A DNA stretch of 64,000 nucleotides from Nocardioides sp. B-3. Its GTDB lineage: Bacteria; Actinomycetota; Actinomycetes; Propionibacteriales; Nocardioidaceae. Made by a program: the position numbers and the translations under genes. The notes beneath the pieces are model-generated. The model was given only the letters and a program-made list of their open reading frames with translations. It did not search any database and was not told where the DNA came from. This document shows, one piece after another, positions 20,331 through 28,126 of this stretch (position 1 is its first letter; every line of letters begins with the position of its first letter). The stretch lies in the NCBI RefSeq assembly GCF_024703895.1, contig NZ_CP087968.1, forward strand, positions 496,001-560,000, in the 5' to 3' direction.

Positions 20331-21723
20331 TCAGTCCTGCTCAGCAGCCTCAGTGGCGTCGGCGGGCGCCTCGGCGTCCACCTCGGCAGCGGGCTCGCCG
20401 ATGCTGCCGTCGGGCAGCAGGTTGGCGAGCTCGACGACGTTGCCGGAGGCGTCCTTCACGACCGCACCCTCGACCGGGGTCGCCAGCGCCTTGCCGCGCA
20501 GGATCTCCTGCACCATGTCCGGGATGTGGTTGTGCTCGAACATGTGGTTGGCGAACTCCTGCGGGTCCTGACCCGACTGCTGCGCGCGGCGCACCGGGTG
20601 GCTCGAGAGGTCCTGCTGGTCGACGCCGATCTCTTCCTTCTTGGCGATGGCGTCGAGCACGAACTGCGCGGCGACGGCGTCGCGGACCCGGCGGTCGAGG
20701 TCGGCCTCGAACTCCTCGGTCGTCTGGCCCTCGTCCTCGAGGTACTTCTCCATGGTCAGGCCGGCGTACACCAGCTGCTGCTCGACGTTCTCGCGACGGG
20801 CGTTGAGCTCGTCGGTGACCATCGTCTCGGGCAGCGGCACGGAGACCTTCTCGAGCAGGGCCTCGAGGACGGCGTCGCGCGGCGGCGGCCTGCTCGAGAC
20901 GCTTGCCCCGGCCCGGGCGCTCCTTGACGTCGGCGGTGAGCTCCTCGACGGTGTCGAACTCGGAGGCGAGCTGGGCGAACTCGTCGTCCAGCTCGGGCAG
21001 CTCCTGCTCTCGGACGGCGGTGACCTTGACGGTGACGTCGACGGCCTCGCCGATCAGGTCGCCGCCCACGAGCTCGGAGGCGAAGGTCTTTTCGTCGCCG
21101 GCAGCCATGCCGACCAGCGCCTCGTCGAGGCCGTCGAGCATGCCACCACGACCGACCTTGTAGGACATCCCGCTGACCTCGCCGCCCTCGACGGTCTCGC
21201 CTTCCTTGGTGGCCGTCAGGTCGATGGTCACGAAGTCGCCGTCGGCGGCCGCGCGCTCGACGTCGGCGAGGGTGCCGAAGCGCTCACGCAGCGCCCGGAC
21301 CTGCTCGTCGACCTCGGCGTCGGACAGCTCGATGTCCTCGACCTGCGCCTCGAGGGCGTCGTACGCCGGGAGCTCGAAGTCGGGCTTGACGTCGACCTCG
21401 GCGGTGAACTCGAGGGCCTCGTTGTCCTCGAACTTGGTCACCTCGATCTCGGGCTGCGCGAGCGGCTCCAGCGAGTTCTCCTGCATGGCCTCGGCGTACT
21501 TCTGCGGGACGACCTCGTTGATCGCCTCGTCGAGCACGACGCCGCGCCCGACCTGTCGGTCGATGACCGCCGGCGGGACCTTGCCGCGGCGGAAGCCGGG
21601 GACGTTGATCTGCTGGGCGATCTTCTTGTACGCCTTGTCGAGGCTCGGCTTGAGCTCCTCGAAGGGCACCTCGATGGTCAGCTTGGCCCGGGTGGGGCTC
21701 AAGTTCTCGACGGCGCTCTTCAC
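20331..21723 (-). CDS. tig: Trigger factor (frameshifted)
   Basis: Ribosome-associated chaperone and peptidyl-prolyl isomerase. The ribosome-binding signature is GFRRGKVPP in the N-terminal domain (MKSAVENLSPTRAKLTIEV). The FKBP-like domain follows (DGDFVTIDLTATKEGE, VGRGGMLDGLDEALVGM), then the helical C-terminal domain (LEKVSVPLPETMV, RRENVEQQLVYAGLTMEKY) and an acidic, Ala-rich tail (EAPADATEAAEQD). About 464 residues. One extra base near 20885 breaks the frame. Two tRNA genes lie upstream on the same strand. Confidence 0.95.
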
Positions 21724-21782
21724 AGGTGGTCTCCTTCGTTGTCAGGGGTGACCCAGTCGTGGGTCGATATTGCAGGTTGCAG

Positions 21783-21855
21783 TCGGGGCGACAGGACTCG
21801 AACCTGCGGTCTCCTGCTCCCAAAGCAGGCGCGCTAGCCACTACGCTACGCCCCG
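21783..21855 (-). tRNA. tRNA-Pro(TGG)
   Basis: On the minus strand: acceptor arms CGGGGCG/CGCCCCG pair fully, discriminator A. The anticodon stem CCTGC/GCAGG encloses the loop TTTGGGA, giving anticodon TGG. T-arm GCAGG-TTCGAGT-CCTGT. CCA is not encoded. It lies 60 bases upstream of tig. Confidence 0.93.
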
Positions 21856-21903
21856 CCAAGTGCGCCGAAATCGCCCGGTTGTGAGCGGTTCTGACTCCCT
21901 TGG

Positions 21904-21974
21904 AGCGGATGACGGGAATCGAACCCGCGTAATCAGTTTGGAAGACTGGAGCTCTACCATTGAGCTACATCCGC
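21904..21974 (-). tRNA. tRNA-Gly(TCC)
   Basis: Minus strand: acceptor arms GCGGATG/CATCCGC, D-arm AGCTC..GAGCT, anticodon loop CTTCCAA (TCC), T-arm GCGGG-TTCGATT-CCCGT. The anticodon stem CCAGT/ACTGA shows one outer mismatch. 71 bases including discriminator T. Confidence 0.93.
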
Positions 21975-22059
21975 AGCGCGCAAATTGCGCGGTGTCATGG
22001 TGCCACACCGGGCCTGAACAGCCACAACCGCGGCCACTGGCCGAGCAGCGAGCGAGCGC

Positions 22060-23153
22060 TCAGCGGCGGTGCACGAGCAGCAGCGCGCGGTCGTCGTTGC
22101 GCGAGCCGATGGACTCGATGATGCGCTTCGCGCCGCCGTCGAACTCCCCGCGGAGCAGCTGTTCGGCTTGGCCCAGCATCTTGTCCACGCCGAGCATGAT
22201 GTCGCGGTGCGGCGTCTCGACCATGCCGTCGGTGTAGAGCAGCAGCGCGTCGCCGCGACGCATGGTCCCCACGACGGGTTCGTACGTCGCCATGTCGATC
22301 AGGCCCGGGACAGGCCCCTCCGCCTCCAGCGTCGACCACCGGCCGGTCCCGGCCGTGCGCAGGGCGGCCGGGGGGTGGCCCGCCGAACGGATCTCGAACT
22401 GGCCGGAGCTCAGGTCGAGCGAGAGGTGGACCGCCGAGGCGAAGCCCTCCTCCCAGTCCTGACGCATCAGGAAGTCGTTTGCGGACTCCGGGAAGTCCTC
22501 GGGCGCCATCGCACCGAGCAGTCCGCCGAGGGCTCCGGACAGCAGCAAGGCGCGGGTGCCTGCACCCTCCCCCTTGCCTGACACGTCGACGACGACGAGG
22601 TCGAGCCGGTGGCCGTGTCGCGCCGTCACCACGAAGTCGCCGGCGAAGGGGTGCCGCCGGCGGAGCGCAGCTCACTGCCGACATACCAGTTGTCGGGGAG
22701 CTCGGGGATGCCGCCCCGGCGCAGGATTCGGTCGCGCAGGTCGACGAGCATCGACTCGCCCTGCAGCCCCGCGACGCCCAGCCGGGAGCGGCGGAAGCTC
22801 GCGAGCAGGATGATGAAGCCGAGCCCGAAGAGGATCACGACGGTGACGGCGGTGCGCTTCGTGATCTCGGGCTGCTGGGGCACGAGCACCGCGAGGATCA
22901 GCAGCGTCAGCACCACGAACCACGGAAGCTGCACGGGTCCCAGCACGAGGTTGGCCAGCACCAGCGGCACCACCATCGCGGTCAGCGGGATGTAGTCGGT
23001 GAACTGCCAGATGAGCACGCCGATCACGGCGGCGAGGGCGACCAGCATCGCGAGCATGCGCGACTCGTGCGGCAGGACACCCTGCAGCGCAGACTCGAAT
23101 CGCTGGCCGATGGACGGCGCCGGCGCCGTTCGACCCTCCCGGTATGCCGTCAT
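22060..23153 (-). CDS. Membrane-bound PP2C/SpoIIE-type serine phosphatase (frameshifted)
   Basis: About 364 residues. The N-terminal region has four membrane segments (MLAMLVALAAVIGVLIW, LTAMVVPLVLANLVLG, FVVLTLLILAVLV, TAVTVVILFGLGFIILL). The PPM/SpoIIE phosphatase domain follows, beginning LPDNWYVGSELRSAGGTPFAGDF. Metal-binding aspartates are visible in VDVSGKGEGAGTRA and LLLYTDGMVE, with NDDRALLLV at the end. Such proteins (RsbU/SpoIIE type) dephosphorylate anti-anti-sigma factors. No STAS or anti-sigma gene is in the window. The frame breaks near 22640. The ATG at 23153 overlaps the nei stop (ATGA), with GAGG just upstream. Confidence 0.88.
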
Positions 23154-24025
23154 GTCCTCGGTCCTCGTGCGGATGCTGTGGAGGACTCTACGGCTCTGGA
23201 GCGGAACCGGGGCTGACATTGGGAACACCAGAAGCTGTTGCGTCCGACGAGGACCTCGGTGCGCACCGGGGAGCCGCAGACCGGGCAGGGCTGCCCGGTG
23301 CGACGGTAGACGTAGACCTCACCGCCGTGGTCGTCCCTGCGCGGATCTCTGCCCATCGCCTCGGGCGTGTGCTCGGGTCGAACCGTGTCGATCCGGTTGT
23401 TGATCACGCCCTCGCGCATCAGGTCGACGAGGTCAGCCCAGATCGTCCGCCACTGGCTGACGCGCACGGTGTTGCCGGGCCGCAACGGGTGGATCCGGTT
23501 CCTGAACAGCACCTCGGCGCGGTAGACGTTGCCGACACCTGCCAGCACCGCCTGGTCCATCAGCAGGTCACCGATCGGGCGGTGGCTGGCCTTGATCCGC
23601 CGCCGGGCACGGTCCGGGTCGGCGGCGGCGCGCAGCGGGTCGGGCCCGAGCCCGGCGACGATCTCGTCGCGTCTCGTCGGACCGATGAGCTCGCACTGCG
23701 TGGCGCCCCGCAGGTCGCCGTACGCCGAGAGGTCGGCGCGCACGATCCGCAGCCGCACCTGTCCGACCGGGAGCGGGACCTCGTCGACGCCGGTGTGCAC
23801 GTCGAAGCCGCCGATCAGGCCGAGGTGGACGTGGACCGGGTGGTCGTGCTCGAACTCCACGAACAGGTGCTTGCCGGCGGAGTCGGCCCCGAGGAGGCGC
23901 GTGCCGTCGATGATCGCGGCGTCGGCCTCGAACCTGCCCTGCGGGCTGCCGACGCGCACGAGGCTGCCCTTGAACGCGGCGTCGAGGTCGTCGGCGAGCC
24001 GCCGGAGGGTGTGCCCCTCAGGCAC
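23150..24025 (-). CDS. nei: Fpg/Nei family DNA glycosylase/AP lyase (endonuclease VIII-like)
   Basis: Base-excision repair enzyme for oxidised pyrimidines. Uninterrupted, 291 residues. The catalytic N-terminus after Met removal is PEGHTLRRLADDL (Pro nucleophile, Glu). The helix-two-turn-helix is LLMDQAVLAGVGNVYRAEVLF, and the C-terminal zinc finger CPVCGSP...FWCSQCQ. The PEGHT start and zinc finger fit the actinobacterial Nei group better than MutM, which has PELPE. It overlaps rpiB upstream by 8 bases and the SpoIIE-type gene downstream by 4. M. tuberculosis also has nei (Rv2464c) next to rpiB (Rv2465c). Confidence 0.93.
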   Translation of the reverse strand: MPEGHTLRRLADDLDAAFKGSLVRVGSPQGRFEADAAIIDGTRLLGADSAGKHLFVEFEHDHPVHVHLGLIGGFDVHTGVDEVPLPVGQVRLRIVRADLSAYGDLRGATQCELIGPTRRDEIVAGLGPDPLRAAADPDRARRRIKASHRPIGDLLMDQAVLAGVGNVYRAEVLFRNRIHPLRPGNTVRVSQWRTIWADLVDLMREGVINNRIDTVRPEHTPEAMGRDPRRDDHGGEVYVYRRTGQPCPVCGSPVRTEVLVGRNSFWCSQCQPRFRSRAVESSTASARGPRT

Positions 24026-24528
24026 CCGTGCTGCCCCGGAGGGCCGACTCGGGCAGCGGCGGCAGCTCGCCGCTGGTGTCGTACGTCGAGAGCTGGCCGA
24101 TGCGACGCACGTGTCGCTCCTCGCCGCTGAACGCAGTGGTGAGGAAGACCTCGACGAAGCGGGTCATGTCCTCGACGGTGTGCATCCGGCCGCCGACGGA
24201 GACCATGTTGGCGTCGTTGTGCTCGCGCGCGAGCACGGCGGTCTCCTCGGACCAGACCGGGGGCGCAGCGGATGCCTTCGACCTTGTTGGCGGCCATCTG
24301 CTCGCCGTTGCCGGAGCCGCCGATGACGACGCCGAAGCTGTCCCGGCCGTCGGCGCGGTCAGCGGCGACGCCCTCCCCCCCGCGCAGGCAGAAGACGGGG
24401 TAGTCGTCGACCGCGTCGTAGATGAAGGGACCGTGGTCGACGGGCTCGTAGCCGTTGTCGACCAACCGGGTCATGAGGTGGTCCTTGAGTTCGAGGCCGG
24501 CGTGGTCGGAGCCGAGGTGTACGCGCAT
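24018..24528 (-). CDS. rpiB: Ribose-5-phosphate isomerase B (frameshifted)
   Basis: Interconverts ribose-5-P and ribulose-5-P in the pentose phosphate pathway. Starts MRVHLGSDHAGLELKDHL (substrate-binding His and Asp), with VVIGGSGNGEQMAANKV as the active-site loop of the mycobacterial type. REHNDANMVSVGGR and GEERHVRRIGQL close the protein. One extra C near 24263 breaks the frame. The repaired reading is RCAPVWSEETAVL. About 169 residues. First gene of the rpiB-nei-phosphatase overlap series. Confidence 0.94.
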
Positions 24529-24583
24529 GGCCGCATTCTCTCAGCCGGCTCCGGGGATCACGACAGGTGTGGTCAGCGCGCCA

Positions 24584-24688
24584 TCAGTGCATCGAGACCC
24601 ACCGCCACAGCGGCCGGCTCTTGCTCTCGTCTGAGAAGAAGGTCACCTGCTCCTTGAAGGCCATCCGCTTCTGCTCGGCAAGGGCCAT
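24584..24688 (-). CDS. Possible 34-residue peptide, unrecognised
   Basis: Short frame MALAEQKRMAFKEQVTFFSD continuing ESKSRPLWRWVSMH, between rpiB and the DUF222-HNH gene. Codon use has GC-rich third positions like real genes here, and the sequence is amphipathic and charged. There is no good Shine-Dalgarno. It could be a real small protein, or the remnant of a longer one broken by an insertion error. I do not recognise it. Confidence 0.25.
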   Translation of the reverse strand: MALAEQKRMAFKEQVTFFSDESKSRPLWRWVSMH

Positions 24689-24744
24689 CAGGCGCACCGG
24701 GCTGAATGCGCGACCTTAGTCACCGATGCCTTGGGGGATGACCC

Positions 24745-24773
24745 TTGACATTCACATCCCCTCATGAGAGAAT
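24745..24773 (+). promoter_or_regulatory. Vegetative-type promoter of the DUF222-HNH gene
   Basis: A perfect -35 element TTGACA (24745-24750), a 17-base spacer and a -10 element GAGAAT (24768-24773) lie in a locally AT-richer segment 40 bases before the gene's start codon. It is one of the clearest housekeeping-type promoters in the window. Confidence 0.6.
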
Positions 24774-24812
24774 CGAGACATACGTTCGGATCGGCGAGAG
24801 GGGGTGGATCAG

Positions 24813-26145
24813 ATGGCGTCACAGACGGACACCACGGCCCGGCAGGCCGGCGAACTGCACACGCTGGCACATCTCCTTGCGGACCTCACACCAAGCGGTC
24901 TACCGGCCGATCTGCTCGACCAGCTCGAAGCGTTGGAGCGGATCAAGTCCGCCGCCTCGGCCGCCCGGGTCGCGGTGACCACGGCGTTCGCGAATGTCGC
25001 CGAGGACGAACACACCCCTCCAACTGGGCTGCGCCCGCCGCCGCGGGCGATGTCGATCGGCGCCGAGATCGCGGTGGTGACGTTGGCCAGTCCCTACGCC
25101 GGTGAGCAACGCGTGCTCCTCTCGCGCCGACTCCACGATGACCTGCCGCTGACCCCGGCCGCGTTGGCCCGCGGTGAGCTGACAGAGGACCGCGCGTTCG
25201 CTCTCGCGCGCGAAGTCACGCACCTCACCCCCGACCAACGCAGGCTCGTCGATGCGGACCTGGACGGCCTGATGGGCGGCCTTGGTGATGGCCCGCTGCG
25301 GGAGGCAGTGCGGCGCTCGTGCTTGACCCACGCAGCGGACACCGAGACCCGCCGTTACCGCCGAGCCCGGGCAGACCGCCGCGTCACCACACGGACCCCG
25401 GACGACGGCACCGGACAGCTCACCGCCACTCTCACCCTCGAAACCCCGGCCGCAGTCCGGGCCGCCCTCGACGCTGACGCGGCCGCCGCCCGCGTAGCCG
25501 GTGACGAACGGACCGCAGGCCGGGTCCGTGCCGACACCCCGGCCGCCCGGATCACCGGCACGACCGACGCCGCCACCCCAGAGGTGCGAGTCAATCTGGT
25601 GATCGGGGTCGACTCTCTCTTCGGCAACAGCGCCGAACCGGGCCTCATCCCCGGCACCGGCTTCCTGCCCGCCGCACTGTGCATCGACTGGGTCCGCCGC
25701 GCCTCCGCCGCGGCGAAGGCAACCCTGCGTCGACTCTTCGTCACCCCGGAGGACCGGGCCTTGGTGGCGATGGAATCAGCAAGCCGCCGTTTCGACGGTC
25801 ACCTCGCCGAGTTCCTCGACCTCCGAGACGGCGGCCGCTGCCGCACCCCCGGCTGCAACGCGGCGATCCGACACCGCGACCACATCCAGCCCGCCGGCCT
25901 CGACGGGCAGACCACCGCCAGCAACGGCCGGGGCCTCTGCAGAGCGCTGCAACTACCTCAAGGAATCCCCGGGATGGACCAGCTGGGTCGCCGATCCCGG
26001 TCAGGCACAGAGACACGAGGTCCACGCAGTCACGGAGCACCTCAGGATCCTGCGATCCACCGCCCCACCGATGCCCGGTGGAGCTGCCACGTACTACTCA
26101 CGGGTCGAGCTCATGCTCGCCAGCCATTACACGCTGGCGTCCTAG
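24813..26145 (+). CDS. DUF222 protein with C-terminal HNH endonuclease domain (frameshifted)
   Basis: About 443 residues. The DUF222 region occupies roughly residues 10-300. The HNH domain is near the C-terminus: CRTPGCNAAIRHRDHIQPAG, then T-x-x-NGRGLC, with CERCNYLKESPGW restored after removing one base near 25940 (TGCAGAGC should read TGCGAGC). These genes are multi-copy in high-GC actinobacteria and are thought to be selfish or 13E12-repeat-related. Start ATG at 24813 with a GAGAGGGG Shine-Dalgarno 8 bases upstream. The stop TAG overlaps the stop of the convergent esterase gene. Confidence 0.9.
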
Positions 26146-27025
26146 GAACTGGCCACGATCGACAGGTGCTGGTCGATGAACGCGGCGCCCTGCCTCAGGA
26201 GCGGCTCGGAGGCGGTGAACTGGGCGTGCCGCCAGAAGCCGTGGCTTTGCCCGAGGCACCTGATGGCGACGGTCTCGACGCCGGTCTCGGCGATGCGCTG
26301 CGCCAGCTCTTCCCCCTCGTCGCGGAGCGGGATCGAACTCCGCAGTGGCGACGAAGGTCGGGGGCAGGTGCTCCAGCTGGTCGGAGTGGAGGGGTGCCAC
26401 ATCGGGGTCGTCCCAGTCGGCCCTGTCGGCGTACTGCTCCCAGTACCAGCTCGCCTCCTGAGGTCCGAAGCCGCTCGCCTCGCCGACCTCGTAGGAGTCG
26501 AAGCCCGCTGTCGGGTCGAGGAACGGGTAGATCAGGACCACGGCCCGGAACCGCCCGGGGTTGCGCAGGGCACCGACGAGCGCAAGGTTGGCACCCGCGG
26601 AGTCGCCGTGGATCGCCCACTCCCCGGGGAGCGCCTGCTGCTCGAGCCAGCCCGGGACGGTGTCGATGTCCTCGATCGCAGCGGGGAACCTGCGCTCGGG
26701 AGGCTTGCGGTAGCCGACGCTCAGCACCCGCCTGCGTGACCGGTTGGCCAGCCGCCGGCAGACGCCGTCGTGCACGTCGATGTCGTTGAAGACGAACCCG
26801 CCGCCGTGCACGTGCACGATCACGCCGTCCTCCGGGTCGTCCGGTGTGAAGAGCCGGCACGGCACACCGTCCGCGTCCACGTCCCTCGCCTCGGCGACGT
26901 CCTCGCGCGGCTGTGCGAGGTTGAAGAGCCGGACCTTCTCCCTGTACGCCGCCGAGGTCGAACCCCTCGGCACGGAAGTCGGGCGTGGAATCAGCCGCGA
27001 CCGCGGCACGGACCTCGGGATACAT
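26142..27025 (-). CDS. Alpha/beta hydrolase, hormone-sensitive lipase family esterase (frameshifted)
   Basis: About 294 residues. HSL-type oxyanion motif VHVHGGGFVF, nucleophile elbow HGDSAGANLAL, catalytic Asp in EFDPLRDEGEELA (restored across a break near 26333) and catalytic His in LGQSHGFWRHAQF. It starts MYPEVRAAVAADSTPDF at 27025, with a second break near 26955. These enzymes hydrolyse short acyl esters; the natural substrate is unknown. Its upstream region is occupied by REP-like repeats shared with the divergent GIY-YIG gene. Confidence 0.85.
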
Positions 27026-27047
27026 GGATCCATCCTGCCGGGCCTTT

Positions 27048-27135
27048 CCGCTGGTTGAGCAGCGAGGCCGCCCCACGAGCCCAATCCGCCGGTTGAGCAG
27101 TGACGAGCGCAGCGAGGAACGTGTCGAAACCAAGG
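27048..27135 (+). repeat. REP-like repeat units A (partial) and B
   Basis: Unit A (27048-27080) begins CCGCTGGTTGAGCAGCGAGG and lacks the right end. Unit B (27086-27135) runs from CCGCCGGTTGAGCAG to GTGTCGAAACCAAGG with a 20-base core. Both point toward the GIY-YIG gene. The same ends recur at 27494-27659 and 60200-60293. Confidence 0.85.
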
Positions 27136-27198
27136 ACGCTCGCGCGTTGTCCACAGCTCGCGATTCACCGCTGGCCTTCGCTCAGCGACTTACCAAGG

Positions 27199-27504
27199 AT
27201 GAAGACATGCCCCTGGACCTACATCCTCGAATGCGCTGACGGCTCGTTCTACGTCGGCAGCACGGTCGATCTCGAGGCGCGGGTCTGGCAGCACAATGAA
27301 GGTGAGGGCGCGGTCTACACGAAGCGAAGGCTGCCGGTCACACTCGCTTGGGCAGCCGAGTTCGAGCGGATCGACGACGCGTTCGCGTTCGAGAAGCAGG
27401 TCCGGGGTTGGCGGCGCGAAAAGCGCATGGCCCTCATCGAGGAGCGGTACGACGAGTTGCCGGCGTTGGCGGTCGGGTACTGGCGCAAGCCCTCCGCTGG
27501 TTGA
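27199..27504 (+). CDS. GIY-YIG single-domain endonuclease enclosed by inverted repeats
   Basis: About 100 residues, all one GIY-YIG domain: TYILECADGSFYVGST (the two strands), the catalytic-type Arg in DLEARVWQHN, and a conserved Glu in FAFEKQVRGWRREKRM. Resembles the small YhbQ/UPF0213 group, whose function is unclear. The reading used here starts at 27199 (MKTCPWTYIL). The family normally starts MPWTYIL, which would arise from ATG 27207 if one C of the CCCC run is an insertion error. That ATG has AAGGA 7 bases upstream. The stop TGA and last residues (SAG) lie inside repeat unit C. An upstream TTGTCCACA (27147-27155) matches the actinobacterial DnaA box. Confidence 0.85.
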   Translation: MKTCPWTYILECADGSFYVGSTVDLEARVWQHNEGEGAVYTKRRLPVTLAWAAEFERIDDAFAFEKQVRGWRREKRMALIEERYDELPALAVGYWRKPSAG

Positions 27505-27548
27505 GCCTCGGTTTCGACACGGCGCTGGCGCGCCTGCTCAACCAGCGG
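27494..27548 (-). repeat. REP-like repeat unit C, with a short CCGCTGGTTGAG cap
   Basis: Reverse-oriented unit with TCGACACGGCGCTGGCGCGC at its centre, ending GCTCAACCAGCGG, preceded by a partial forward end CCGCTGGTTGAG. The GIY-YIG stop codon (27502-27504) lies inside. With unit B it forms inverted arms around the nuclease gene. Confidence 0.85.
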
Positions 27549-27559
27549 CACGTCTACGT

Positions 27560-27659
27560 CCGCTGGTTGAGCAGCGAGGCCGCCCGCGGCCGAGCGTGTC
27601 GAAACCAAGGACGCTGCCTCGGTCTCGACACGGCGCTGGCGCGCCTGCTCAACCAGCGG
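27560..27659. repeat. REP-like inverted pair D/E
   Basis: Forward unit D (27560-27610, CCGCTGGTTGAGCAG to GTGTCGAAACCAAGG, core AGGCCGCCCGCGGCCGAGC region) and reverse unit E (27617-27659) separated by six bases. The pair can form a long hairpin. The stop codon of the minus-strand GNAT gene (27649-27651) lies in the outer end of unit E. Confidence 0.85.
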
Positions 27660-28126
27660 CTGGAGTCAGCTGCTTCTCGAACCACCAACCCGCGTCGGGG
27701 TTGCCGTTGTAGTCCTCGATCTCGACGTAGCCGGTCGCGCGGTAGAGCCCCACTGCCGGCGCCATGTCGCGGCCGGTGTCCGGGCGCGCGACGGTCGCAC
27801 CGAGCGAGACGCCGGCCTCCTCGAGCGCGGTCAGCAGGCGCCGGGCCGGGCCCGCTCCGCGCGCCGACGGATCGACGTACATCCGCTTGATCTCGCAGAC
27901 CTCGGGCGCGAGCAGGCGCACGCCACCGCACGCGACCGCCTCGTCACCGCGCCAGCCGACGAGCCACGTGCCCAGCGGAGGTGCGAGCTGCGAAGGCGTC
28001 ACTCCCCCGGCCCAGCCGTGGTTCAGCGTGACCCCGAGCGAGACGAGCTCGGCTTCAGAGCGCCGCCAGCAACCGCGCCGACTCGACCGAGTCGGACGCG
28101 GCTGCTCGCAGGACGACCTCAGCCAA
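27649..28126 (-). CDS. GNAT family N-acetyltransferase (frameshifted)
   Basis: About 158 residues. Acetyl-CoA-binding loop YVDPSARGAGPARRLLTAL, then PAVGLYRATGYVEIEDY and the C-terminal WWFEKQL typical of small GNATs. The likely start is TTG at 28126 ([16 protein letters not shown]), overlapping the metG stop by 8 bases. One extra T near 28056 (GCTCTGAAG should be GCTCGAAG) breaks the frame. The last three residues and stop (AAG, TGA) come from repeat unit E, so the original C-terminus may have been replaced. Confidence 0.82.

Noticed and set aside
24804..26789. A 661-residue DUF222 protein extending past 26145.
   Set aside because: The extension begins at a frameshift within the HNH motif and reads antisense to the esterase gene. 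The repaired frame ends at 26145 with the conserved HNH tail.
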